A stretch of 7,098 bases of DNA from Halopenitus sp041821145 (lineage in GTDB: Archaea > Halobacteriota > Halobacteria > Halobacteriales > Haloferacaceae): contig NZ_JBGUBC010000047.1 in NCBI RefSeq assembly GCF_041821145.1, positions 1 through 7,098 on the forward strand, given 5' to 3'. Shown piece by piece: positions 1 to 6,675 of the stretch. Below the pieces are notes generated by a model, which searched no databases, was not told the DNA's origin, and saw nothing but the letters and a program-made list of their open reading frames with translations. Every line of letters begins with the position of its first letter. Position 1 is the first letter of the stretch. A program made the position numbers and the translations under genes.

Positions 1-386
1 TTGGACACTCGACCACAACCGACGTTGCACGCTTCTTGTCGCGGTTGAACAACGCCGAAGGCGTGGCGAGCATCGTACTACCGCATTCAACCGCCGGGGT
101 AGTAAGGACACCGATTCACACGAAAATAAACGCTGACGGCGCTGTATCCCCACCCTACTCGCTTGTGCTTCCGACACCCGTCGGAAGCCCGGCGCTCGTT
201 GAGGTGGGGGCTTAGCGCCTGCATACAGCGAAGTCCGTCTTTAGTTCCGAGAAGGACGACACGCCAGTCCTGACCCCCGATACGACTACGCCCTAGACGA
301 CGAGTACGGGCGCGAGTGACTCCGGGACTTTCTCTTGGATATGCCCGATTGCGGGCGTAGCGAGTCGGAAACACTCGGAAGTTCCC
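1..386. other. Region downstream of mrpG without a recognisable gene
   Basis: Besides the nested hairpin, this stretch has an open plus-strand frame entering from the left edge and ending at TAG 213-215 (70 codons, no Met, ending GSPALVEVGA). It also has a minus-strand open frame of 95 codons at 374-87 with a mixed Arg/Cys composition. Both run through the hairpin arms, and their third-position GC looks lower than in the mrp genes. I see no motif that identifies either frame. It may be intergenic DNA or decayed mobile-element sequence. Confidence 0.5.
148..209 (-). repeat. Nested inverted repeat downstream of the operon (hairpin; possible terminator or IS200/IS605-type right-end remnant)
   Basis: An outer stem pairs CCCCACC (148-154) with GGTGGGG (203-209). 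An inner perfect 9-bp stem pairs GCTTCCGAC (167-175) with its complement (180-188) around the loop ACCC. On the minus strand it starts 178 bases past the mrpG stop. It is followed about 20 bases later by a T-rich tract (TTTATTTT, 129-122), as expected for archaeal termination. From memory, the minus-strand wording (CCCCCACCTCAACGAGCG and later GCGAGTAGGGTGGGG) resembles right ends of haloarchaeal tnpB elements. No transposase is recognisable beside it, so that identification is tentative. Confidence 0.5.
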
Positions 387-728
387 CTACTCGTCGTCGG
401 ACTTGCCCGGCCACGTCACGGAGCCCAGGAACGGGACGCCGGTTCGTTCTGCTGCTCGCGAGATCATGTGCGCGCCGGTCGGCACCGTCAGGAACAGGAA
501 GACGATACCGATGAGCGACGAGAGCCCGGCGCCCCCGGGACCGAAGTACGCGAATCCGGCGAGAAAGACCGAGACCGTGCCAAGAGTCGCCGGCTTGCTT
601 GTCGCGTGCATCCGGTTGTATACGTTTGGCAGTCTCAGCAAGCCGATCGTCCCGACCGTGAGGAAAAATGACCCAACGACAACGAGGCCAATGACGATCC
701 AGATCCGGATCGCTTCCAATTCGACCAT
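387..728 (-). CDS. mrpG: Na+/H+ antiporter subunit MrpG (MnhG), 113 aa
   Basis: Last subunit of the Mrp complex, with three membrane helices at about 8-32, 48-62 and 68-84. Family features are GTIGLLRLPNVYNRMHATSKPATLG (26-50) and LTVPTGAHMISRAA (80-93), where Pro83 corresponds to the conserved proline of the third helix. The C terminus is short and acidic (KSDDE). The ATG at 728 has the SD GGAGGTGA six bases upstream and overlaps the TAA of a mini-ORF (TAATG). No further operon gene follows on this strand before the window edge. Confidence 0.95.
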   Translation of the reverse strand: MVELEAIRIWIVIGLVVVGSFFLTVGTIGLLRLPNVYNRMHATSKPATLGTVSVFLAGFAYFGPGGAGLSSLIGIVFLFLTVPTGAHMISRAAERTGVPFLGSVTWPGKSDDE

Positions 729-796
729 TAACAGTCACCTCCGGCATCCTGATGACTCGTCGGAACGCCCTGTCGCGTTCGGTGTTCGTGATACAT
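728..796 (-). CDS. Putative 22-codon mini-ORF bridging mrpF and mrpG
   Basis: Starts with ATG at 796, 7 nt after the mrpF stop, and ends with TAA sharing one base with the mrpG ATG (TAATG). The peptide starts MYHEHRTRQG and ends DAGGDC. The GGD near the end is encoded by the mrpG SD (GGAGGTGAC). A GGAG at 810-807 (ten bases upstream, inside the end of mrpF) could start it. It is hydrophilic, with three His and one Cys, and belongs to no family I know. Because mrpG has its own full SD, the mini-ORF is not obviously needed for mrpG initiation. Confidence 0.4.
   Translation of the reverse strand: MYHEHRTRQGVPTSHQDAGGDC
735..742 (-). promoter_or_regulatory. Shine-Dalgarno GGAGGTGA of mrpG
   Basis: Full match to the anti-SD of haloarchaeal 16S rRNA, six bases before the mrpG ATG. 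It fixes that start. Confidence 0.8.
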
Positions 797-803
797 GTCG
801 TAG

Positions 804-1097
804 TCACTCCTGTGTAACGATGATGTCACCTTCAGTGACGAACTTGGCAACCGCGACCGTCGAAAGGAACGCAATAATCGCGAGGACGAGACTGACGATC
901 ACGAAGAGGCCCCGGCCGGTCTTAATGGCAAACAGGACGGCGATGGCGACGACGTTCGTCGCAATGGCGTCGAGCGCGACTACGCGGTCGGGAACCGTTG
1001 GTCCCCGGACCGCGCGGTAGCCACACAGCAGATTCAGAAACGCCACGAGGACGATCGCAGCGTCTACGACCAGCACCATCGTCCCCTCAGCGGCCAT
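804..1097 (-). CDS. mrpF: Na+/H+ antiporter subunit MrpF (MnhF), 97 aa
   Basis: Small three-helix membrane subunit of the Mrp complex. The family signature RGPTVPDRVVALDAI lies at 31-45 with conserved acidic Asp37 and Asp43, flanked by hydrophobic helices at about 8-26, 47-58 and 64-84. Length is typical. The ATG at 1097 has a full SD GGAGGTGA five bases upstream, inside the end of mrpE. A second Met at codon 7 lacks such spacing. The stop is followed 7 nt later by the ATG of a 22-codon mini-ORF leading to mrpG, and the last codons carry a GGAG that could serve that mini-ORF. Confidence 0.95.
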   Translation of the reverse strand: MAAEGTMVLVVDAAIVLVAFLNLLCGYRAVRGPTVPDRVVALDAIATNVVAIAVLFAIKTGRGLFVIVSLVLAIIAFLSTVAVAKFVTEGDIIVTQE

Positions 1098-1752
1098 CGT
1101 GGTCACCTCCTGTGGCCTCCTCGGTCGGCGGTTCAGCCTCCGTCTCCGCCTCGTTCTCGATTCCAGGAGCGGCCCGTTCGAGGGCAGGATGAGTCCGGTC
1201 GGGCGGGTAGACGGCGAAATCCGGCGCGGGGTCGTCTGGTGATAGTTCCTCGTCAAAGATGACGAGCGCGTAGTTCTCCCAGGCGCGGATTGGGTCGACG
1301 ATGTCTTTGGGATCGCTTCCGTCAATGACGTGGACGTAGAGTGCATTCTCATCGGGATCGTAATCAAGCGTGAGCGACCCGGGCGTCATCGTGATGCTGT
1401 TGGCGATAGTGGTCACTCCGAGGTCCGTCTGTACCCGCAGTGGGATAAGAATCACCTCGGGTTCAACCGGTCCGGAGGGCGCGAGTACGCGGTACGTGAC
1501 GTCGAGACTGGCGACGACCGCCTCTCGGATGAACGTCAGCAGGTACAGTATCGTGTACGGGACCCCACGAATCGACCGGCGGAGATCAACAGTGTCCCCG
1601 TACAGGCGTCGGAAGAGGTAGGCCATGGGGAATCCGACCGCGAGGCCGACCAGCAGCGACCCAACGAGGGATTGGAGTGTGAGCGGTGGCCCGTGGACGA
1701 ACACCCAGAGGACGCCGAACAGGACGCCGGCGACCGGCCAGCTGCGGGTCAC
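1087..1752 (-). CDS. mrpE: Na+/H+ antiporter subunit MrpE (MnhE), 221 aa with acidic tail
   Basis: Membrane subunit of the Mrp complex that supports assembly and activity. The N terminus has two hydrophobic segments (about 6-20 and 28-47), followed by a conserved region at 62-85 (GVPYTILYLLTFIREAVVAS). The hallmark block TTIANSITMTPGSLTLDY is at 114-131 and is followed by LYVHVID. Beyond about residue 165 the protein carries a hydrophilic extension of roughly 55 residues, rich in Asp, Glu and Pro, making it longer than the usual bacterial MrpE of about 160 residues. The start is GTG at 1752 overlapping the mrpD stop (GTGA); GGTGG-type SD sequence lies just upstream. The last codons contain the SD of mrpF, and the two genes overlap by 11 nt. 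Confidence 0.94.
   Translation of the reverse strand: MTRSWPVAGVLFGVLWVFVHGPPLTLQSLVGSLLVGLAVGFPMAYLFRRLYGDTVDLRRSIRGVPYTILYLLTFIREAVVASLDVTYRVLAPSGPVEPEVILIPLRVQTDLGVTTIANSITMTPGSLTLDYDPDENALYVHVIDGSDPKDIVDPIRAWENYALVIFDEELSPDDPAPDFAVYPPDRTHPALERAAPGIENEAETEAEPPTEEATGGDHDGR
1103..1110 (-). promoter_or_regulatory. Shine-Dalgarno GGAGGTGA of mrpF, inside mrpE
   Basis: Full SD match five bases before the mrpF ATG, embedded in the mrpE codons for ATGGDHDGR. It decides the mrpF start at 1097 within a frame that is open much further upstream. Confidence 0.8.
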
Positions 1753-3356
1753 GTGCCACCACCCCCGTCCACTCCCACGACGTCGATGTAGGCCTCGCTG
1801 TCGATGGCGGCGCTCGCGGCCGTCTCGGCGAACCGGTAAACCGGGTCGAACCCCACGCCGATGAGAACGACGGCCGCCGCGAGCGCGACGAGGATCGCGA
1901 CCTGCCCTGATTCGACGGTCGCGACCGCAACCGCCGACGTCTCGGGCCCCCAGAAGCCGCCGACCCACACCCGCGTCGCGTACAGAATCGTGAGCACAGC
2001 GCCGAGAAGCAACGCGACCAGCGCGAGTGCCGACAGCACACCGAGATCGGACGTAAGTCCCCGAACTGCTGTCTCGAAAGCGAGGAACTTCCCGAAGAAT
2101 CCAGTCAGCGGCGGGAGGCCGATCAGCGAGAGGAGGCCGACGAAGACGGCCCCCGAGAGCACCGGCGAGTGGCCGGCGACGCCGCCGAGATCTCGCAGGC
2201 CGTCCGTCCCGGTCGCATCCTCGACGGCGGCAGCCGAGAGGAAAAGGAGTCCCTTCGCGAGTGCATGGTGGAGCGCAAACACGAGTGCAGCCGCGATGGC
2301 GACCCCGCGGAGTGTCCCCGTGGGGCCAGCCGCCGCGGCGATGGCGATGGGGATGGCGATGAAGCCGACCTGGCCGACGCTCGAGTACGCGAACACGCCC
2401 TCAAGTCGGTCCTGGCCGACGGCGCCGAACCCGCCGACAACGATGCTCGCCATCCCCATCGCTGCCAGCACCGGCGCGAGGAAGGCGAGCGGCGACACGC
2501 CGTCGATACCGGCCAAGCCGACGGAGACGGGCGCGTCGGCGAAGACCGTGAAGTAGAGGCGGACGACCGCGTACATGCCGACCTTCTTGGTGACGCCGGC
2601 GAACATCGCAGTGATGGGCGGCGGGGCGGCGGTGTAGGCGGCGGGCACCCAGAACTGGAAGGGGACGAGTCCGGCCTTCAGCGCGAACACCGCAAGCAAC
2701 AGAGCCGACAGGCCGACGGCGGGAGCGGGGTCGACGCCGTATGCGGCGGGGGTGGCCAACCGCTGGGCCATGTCGGCCATGTTGAGCGTGCCCGTCGTGG
2801 CGTACAGGCCGCCGATGGCCACGAGCATGAGTGCGCTCCCGAAAACGTTCATCACCAGATACCGGAACGACGCCGCGGTGGCGTAATCGGTACCGTAGAA
2901 GGCGACGAACACGTAACTGACGATCAGCAGCACTTCGAACCAGACGAACAGGTTGAACAGGTCGCCGGTGAGGAACGCGCCGGTCACGCCCACCAGGAGC
3001 ATATGGAATAGCGGGTGGTAGTAGACGCGTTGGTTCTCGGGGGTGACGTACTGGACCGAGAACAGCATCGATGCGAGACCGACGCCCGCGGCGATAGTCA
3101 GCATGAACGCTGACAGCCCGTCGAGGACGAGCGTGATCCCGAAGGGGGCAGGCCAGTCGCCCATCTGGTAGGCCGCCGCGCCGGGCGCCGCCGGCGCGAG
3201 GACGAACGTCCAGACGGCAACGGAAACAGCCACGACGTAGCCGACGGCGCCGGCCACGCTCGTCGCGCGCTGAATCCGTGGCCGCCGGCCGAGGGCGAGC
3301 GTGAGCACGGCGGTACCGAGCACGACGAGCAGCGGCGCGATGACGAGCCAACTCAT
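1749..3356 (-). CDS. mrpD: Na+/H+ antiporter subunit MrpD (MnhD), NuoM/NuoN-like, 535 aa
   Basis: Second large antiporter-like subunit, homologous to complex I NuoM/NuoN, with about 14 membrane helices. Visible family features are GDLFNLFVWFEVLLIVSY (131-148) with the helix-5 glutamate Glu141, Lys227 in FALKAGLVPFQFWVP, the TAAPPPITAMFAGVTKKVGM block (242-261) with Lys257 and Lys258, Lys368 in HHALAKGLLF, and PPLTGFFGKF with Lys423. These charged residues in broken helices are the expected proton path. The ATG at 3356 was chosen because it overlaps the mrpC stop and has GGAG eight bases upstream. A GTG nine bases earlier directly abuts that GGAG and would have no SD. The glycine-rich C terminus (GVDGGGGT) overlaps the mrpE start as GTGA. 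Confidence 0.96.
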   Translation of the reverse strand: MSWLVIAPLLVVLGTAVLTLALGRRPRIQRATSVAGAVGYVVAVSVAVWTFVLAPAAPGAAAYQMGDWPAPFGITLVLDGLSAFMLTIAAGVGLASMLFSVQYVTPENQRVYYHPLFHMLLVGVTGAFLTGDLFNLFVWFEVLLIVSYVFVAFYGTDYATAASFRYLVMNVFGSALMLVAIGGLYATTGTLNMADMAQRLATPAAYGVDPAPAVGLSALLLAVFALKAGLVPFQFWVPAAYTAAPPPITAMFAGVTKKVGMYAVVRLYFTVFADAPVSVGLAGIDGVSPLAFLAPVLAAMGMASIVVGGFGAVGQDRLEGVFAYSSVGQVGFIAIPIAIAAAAGPTGTLRGVAIAAALVFALHHALAKGLLFLSAAAVEDATGTDGLRDLGGVAGHSPVLSGAVFVGLLSLIGLPPLTGFFGKFLAFETAVRGLTSDLGVLSALALVALLLGAVLTILYATRVWVGGFWGPETSAVAVATVESGQVAILVALAAAVVLIGVGFDPVYRFAETAASAAIDSEAYIDVVGVDGGGGT

Positions 3357-3697
3357 CCTACCCACTCCGTGACATCCATGGTCTCATTCTCCTCGTAGGC
3401 GCGATACGATAGGACGAGCGCCAGCGCGGTCGTCCCGAAACTGATGACGATCGCGGTCAGGACGAGCGCCTGCACCACCGGGTCGGCGACCTCCGGGACC
3501 CCGCCACCGTGGATCTCGAGGACGGGAACGAGGTCCTGGGCCCCCTCATCGACGCCACCCATCGCGATCAGGTAGACGAACGTGGCCTGAGAGACAACAG
3601 CGAGCCCCAAGACGACCCGCACCAGATCCCGCCGCAACAGCAGAAAGGTTCCGATGGCGAACAACCCGCCGACCGCAACTGCCAGGGCGACGCTCAT
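3353..3697 (-). CDS. mrpC: Na+/H+ antiporter subunit MrpC (MnhC), NuoK-like, 114 aa
   Basis: Homologue of complex I subunit NuoK, expected to sit between the two large antiporter-like subunits in the membrane. Three hydrophobic helices are visible (about 2-20, 26-46 and 74-98). The family block DPVVQALVLTAIVISFGTTA lies at 72-91. The loop between helices 2 and 3 (about 47-71) is acidic and looks somewhat longer than in the Bacillus protein as I remember it. The ATG at 3697 overlaps the stop of a preceding mini-ORF (ATGA) and has GGTGA three bases upstream plus GGAG ten bases upstream. The stop overlaps the mrpD ATG (ATGA), so C and D are probably translationally coupled. Confidence 0.95.
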   Translation of the reverse strand: MSVALAVAVGGLFAIGTFLLLRRDLVRVVLGLAVVSQATFVYLIAMGGVDEGAQDLVPVLEIHGGGVPEVADPVVQALVLTAIVISFGTTALALVLSYRAYEENETMDVTEWVG

Positions 3698-3747
3698 CGG
3701 TCACCATCTCCATGTCGGACAGATGGCGTCTCTGTGCCCCGGGTCAT
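3694..3747 (-). CDS. Putative 17-codon mini-ORF bridging mrpB and mrpC
   Basis: Encodes MTRGTETPSVRHGDGDR. Its ATG overlaps the mrpB stop (ATGA) and its TGA overlaps the mrpC ATG (ATGA), so it exactly fills the 46-base gap between the two genes. Its 3' half includes the GGAG and GGTGA that act as the mrpC SD, which partly dictates the GDGD residues. It is hydrophilic with no recognisable domain. It may be a coupling spacer rather than a functional peptide. Confidence 0.4.
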   Translation of the reverse strand: MTRGTETPSVRHGDGDR

Positions 3748-4208
3748 TCGGCACTCACCACCGAGATGATCGTCAGGAGGCTGCCGACGACGATAAGGAA
3801 TACACCCAGATCGAATACGAGCGCGCTCGCGAGTTCGACCTCGTGGTAGATCGGGACACCATCGACGTGGACGTACGTCTGGGTCAAGAACGGGTCGCCA
3901 ACGAGGATCCCGGCGACGCCGCTGCCGAGGACGACCACTAGGCCCAGGAGCAACGTGCGGCGGTAGGCGATGACCGTGCGGTGCTCGAAAATGCTGGTGC
4001 CGGACTCGACCTCCCGGCCGAGCACCCCCGATTCCAAGTAGTCGAGGTTGTAGGCGACGTAGATGAGCACGAACGCCGCCGTGGTGAGGACGCCGCCGAT
4101 GAACCCGCCGCCGGGCAGGTTGTGGCCCTGAAGGAACAGCGAAATCGAGACGACGAGCACGATGGGAACGGTCACCCGGACCGTCGTCCGCATGATCGTC
4201 GTCGTCAC
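3744..4208 (-). CDS. mrpB: Na+/H+ antiporter subunit MrpB (MnhB), 154 aa
   Basis: Small membrane subunit of the Mrp complex. The family signature GHNLPGGGFIGG (28-39) follows the first hydrophobic helix, and a second conserved block, ELASALVFDLGVFLIVVG, lies at about 125-142. About four membrane helices are visible, and the length is usual for MrpB. The start is a GTG at 4208 that overlaps the mrpA stop as GTGA. It is preceded at 6 nt by GGTGA within a G-rich SD, which favours it over the internal ATG at 4193 (codon 6). The stop TGA overlaps the ATG of a 17-codon mini-ORF that leads into mrpC. In bacteria MrpB is required for antiport, although its own catalytic part is unclear. Confidence 0.94.
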   Translation of the reverse strand: MTTTIMRTTVRVTVPIVLVVSISLFLQGHNLPGGGFIGGVLTTAAFVLIYVAYNLDYLESGVLGREVESGTSIFEHRTVIAYRRTLLLGLVVVLGSGVAGILVGDPFLTQTYVHVDGVPIYHEVELASALVFDLGVFLIVVGSLLTIISVVSAE

Positions 4209-6601
4209 GGCGAGTCACCCCCATCGGGAATCGGTTCCTCTTCACCCTCGGTCACGGTCTCTTCACCACGAGTCCGCATCGTTACAAGCACGAGGATGGC
4301 GATTGCGGCGACCGTGACGACCAGCAACTCGCCCAGCGTGTCGAACGCCCGGAAATCCACGAGGATAACGTTGACGACGTTCGTGCCGCCACCACCCGGG
4401 ACCGCCTGCTCCGTGTAGTACGCGGCGATGCTCGTCGGGTCGGCGTCGGGCCTGGGTACCGTCAGGAGGACGGACACGAACGCCATCGTGCCCACCAGAA
4501 CCGACACGCCCGCGTCACGGGCGAGCACGAGCGGTCCGACATCCGAGTAAAAAGAAGGCAACCGCTGGAGGACGAGCAGGAACAGGAGGAGTACGAGCGT
4601 CTCGACGACCAGTTGCGTGAGCGCCAGGTCCGGTGCACTCGCGAGGATGAAGAAGATAGCGATCATGAACCCGAGAATCGACAGCATGAGGACGCCGACA
4701 ACGTGTGACGAAGCAGTCGCCACCGCCACACCGGCGAGGACAGCGATCACCAGCACGACGGCAACCGCCAGTGGCACGCCGAGCCCATCGACCCCGAGAT
4801 TCCTCCCGGTTGCGGCGAAGCCGGCGAGCGCAAGCAGGCTCCCAGCCGCCGCCACCCACATCACGTACGTCCGAAGGAGGCCGTTGTGGACGTACGGGCC
4901 GAACCGGGCGCTTGTCACCTCCGCCGTCGAGATGACCCAGTCGTACCACCCACGGGGCCGTACGGGGATCGGAGCATCGATGCCGTGTCCGATAACCGCC
5001 GCGAGACGCCCCGTGAACGGGTATGCGGCGAGCCCGCCCAGGATAGCAACGGCGGACATGGCGACCGGGGGTGAGAAGTGAGTCGGCAGTCCAACCTCGA
5101 GGTGAGCCTCGCCGATCGCGGTGGCTTCGACGGCCTCCTGGACGATGGCGCCGACCGCCAGTTGCGGCGCGACGCTGACGATGGCCGCCGCGGCGGCCAG
5201 CACGGCAGGGGGTCCGACCAGCGCAACCGGTGGTCGGTGGATGTCCGCGATTGGCGCTCGCCGCTCGCCGAAGAACATTGCGAGGAACTTCACCGAGTAG
5301 ACGACAGTAAACACGCTCGCGACCGTCGCCACGGTGGGGTACAGCCAGGCGAATCCGCCGGCCTCGTGGGCAACCTCGTAGGTCGCCTCGAACAGCAGTT
5401 CCTTCGAGTAGAAGCCATTGAATGGCGGGATTCCGGCCATGCTCAACGCGGCGACCCCAGTGATGGCGGCCGTTATCGGGAGCTCCCGCCAGAGTCCCCC
5501 GAGGTTGTCGAGATTGCGGGTGCCGGCCTCGTGGGCGACGATCCCCGCGACGAGGAACAGCGGCGCCTTGAACAGTGCGTGGTTGAGCAGGTGGAACGTG
5601 CCAGCCTCGCCGCCGTAGACGACGCCAAAGCCGAAGCCCGCGACCATCAGCCCGAGGTGGCTCGCCGTCGAGTAGGCGAGCAACTCCTTGGTGTCGGTCG
5701 AAGCCACCGCCAGCAGCGCCCCGACAGTCATCGTCAGGAGTCCTAGCGTCGCGACAAGCAACACCCACTCCGGACTCATCAGCAGAGGGCGCACACGGCC
5801 GACGAAGTAGACGCCTACCTTGACCATCGTGGCGGAGTGGAGGAACGCGGAGACGGGCGTCGGAGCGACCATGGCGTTCGGCAGCCAGAAATGCAGCGGC
5901 ACCTGCGCGGACTTGGCGGCTGCAGCAGCAACGACTAGGACGAGCGCCGGCACGAACAGCCCCGACTCGCGGAGGGAGGCGCGCATTGCCTCGTCGTTCG
6001 CGATCATCGCCGTCAGGTCGAAGGTCACGCCGCCGAGGGCACCCCGAGCTGCCACCGCGAGCACGAGCAGGCCGGCGAGCAGGCACAGCCCACCGCCGAC
6101 GGTCACGACCATGGCCATCCGTGCCGAGTAGCGCGACTCGTCGTCGTCGGTATGATGGCCGATGAGCACGAACGAACAGAGGCTGGTCAGTTCCCAGAAC
6201 AGGAAGACGAACACGAGGTCGGAGGCGAGCGCGACGCCGAGTATCGAGCCCATGAACGCCAGCAGCGCTGCGTAGTAGCGCGCGAGGCCGCCCTCGCCGT
6301 GCATGTACCGTGCCGAGTATATGAACACAAGGACGCCGATGCCGCTGGCGAGGAGCGCGAAGAGGAGCCCCCACCCATCGATGGTGAACTGGAGCCCCAC
6401 GTCGAGAGCGGGGACCCACGACGCCCTGACGGTACCGTGACTGTTGATCTGCGTCGCCAGCAGTCCGAAACTCGCCGCCGCGATGAAGGCCCCCGCGTAG
6501 CCAGTCCGTTCGCCCAGGACGCGATAAAGAAGCGGTGAGAGAACCGCGGCGACGAAGGGAAGCACGACGGCAGTCGTAACGACTGTCAGATTTGGTTCCA
6601 T
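4205..6601 (-). CDS. mrpA: Na+/H+ antiporter subunit MrpA (MnhA), full-length 798 aa
   Basis: Largest subunit of the Mrp antiporter, an integral membrane protein thought to form part of the ion and proton path. Residues 1 to about 450 are a NuoL/ND5-like domain. The FWELTS motif contains Glu137, equivalent to the conserved helix-5 glutamate. Lys230 precedes SAQVPLHFWLP, Lys345 lies in HALFKAPLF, and GFYSKE is at 397-401. A C-terminal MbhD-like segment has LTQLVVETL at 661-669 (Glu667). An MbhE-like segment has NVVNVILVDFRAFDTLGE at about 741-758. The tail after about 778 is acidic. The length matches the classical long MrpA, so it is not split. The start ATG at 6601 was chosen because it gives the usual hydrophobic N terminus. 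The frame stays open for 81 more codons upstream, but that stretch is Arg-rich and has no membrane helix. No SD lies just before this ATG; it overlaps the stop of a leader mini-ORF (TGATG). The stop overlaps mrpB (GTGA). Confidence 0.96.
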   Translation of the reverse strand: MEPNLTVVTTAVVLPFVAAVLSPLLYRVLGERTGYAGAFIAAASFGLLATQINSHGTVRASWVPALDVGLQFTIDGWGLLFALLASGIGVLVFIYSARYMHGEGGLARYYAALLAFMGSILGVALASDLVFVFLFWELTSLCSFVLIGHHTDDDESRYSARMAMVVTVGGGLCLLAGLLVLAVAARGALGGVTFDLTAMIANDEAMRASLRESGLFVPALVLVVAAAAAKSAQVPLHFWLPNAMVAPTPVSAFLHSATMVKVGVYFVGRVRPLLMSPEWVLLVATLGLLTMTVGALLAVASTDTKELLAYSTASHLGLMVAGFGFGVVYGGEAGTFHLLNHALFKAPLFLVAGIVAHEAGTRNLDNLGGLWRELPITAAITGVAALSMAGIPPFNGFYSKELLFEATYEVAHEAGGFAWLYPTVATVASVFTVVYSVKFLAMFFGERRAPIADIHRPPVALVGPPAVLAAAAAIVSVAPQLAVGAIVQEAVEATAIGEAHLEVGLPTHFSPPVAMSAVAILGGLAAYPFTGRLAAVIGHGIDAPIPVRPRGWYDWVISTAEVTSARFGPYVHNGLLRTYVMWVAAAGSLLALAGFAATGRNLGVDGLGVPLAVAVVLVIAVLAGVAVATASSHVVGVLMLSILGFMIAIFFILASAPDLALTQLVVETLVLLLFLLVLQRLPSFYSDVGPLVLARDAGVSVLVGTMAFVSVLLTVPRPDADPTSIAAYYTEQAVPGGGGTNVVNVILVDFRAFDTLGELLVVTVAAIAILVLVTMRTRGEETVTEGEEEPIPDGGDSP

Positions 6602-6669
6602 CAGTGATCGTCGGTGTCGGCCGGTACTCCGTTGCCGGTGCCCGTCGTAATCGGCCTCTGCCCGACCAT
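6601..6669 (-). CDS. Putative 22-codon leader mini-ORF ahead of mrpA
   Basis: Starts with ATG at 6669, six bases after a strong SD (GGAGGAGG), and stops with TGA at 6603-6601. That TGA shares one base with the mrpA ATG (TGATG). The peptide begins MVGQRPITTG and ends PADTDDH. It is hydrophilic with no membrane segment, and I recognise no family. mrpA itself has no SD directly upstream, so its translation may depend on ribosomes that finish this mini-ORF. The coupling role is inference; the ORF, the SD and the overlap are seen directly. It may not yield a stable peptide. Confidence 0.5.
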   Translation of the reverse strand: MVGQRPITTGTGNGVPADTDDH

Positions 6670-6675
6670 TTGCCG

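Noticed and set aside
3..215. Plus-strand open frame entering from the left edge, 70 codons to TAG
   Set aside because: It has no identifiable motif, runs through both arms of the hairpin, and by eye its third-position GC is lower than in the mrp genes. It could be the end of a gene outside the window but cannot be supported here.
255..380. Plus-strand stretch reading PDPRYDYALDDEYGRE, a stop, then LRDFLLDMPDCG
   Set aside because: It looks coding-like in composition but has TAG upstream and TGA in the middle, with no recognisable family. A degraded gene is possible but unproven.
1098..1367. 90-codon in-frame extension upstream of the MrpF start
   Set aside because: This is a shadow of mrpE in another frame, rich in Arg and Ser. 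A full SD places the MrpF start at 1097.
1753..1968. 72-codon in-frame extension upstream of the MrpE GTG
   Set aside because: It overlaps the mrpD coding region and is Arg/Gly-rich shadow sequence. The GTGA overlap with the mrpD stop and the nearby SD support GTG 1752.
2169..3011. 280-codon plus-strand open frame
   Set aside because: It is antisense to mrpD, with low-complexity Asp, Gly and Arg composition typical of the complementary strand of haloarchaeal membrane genes.
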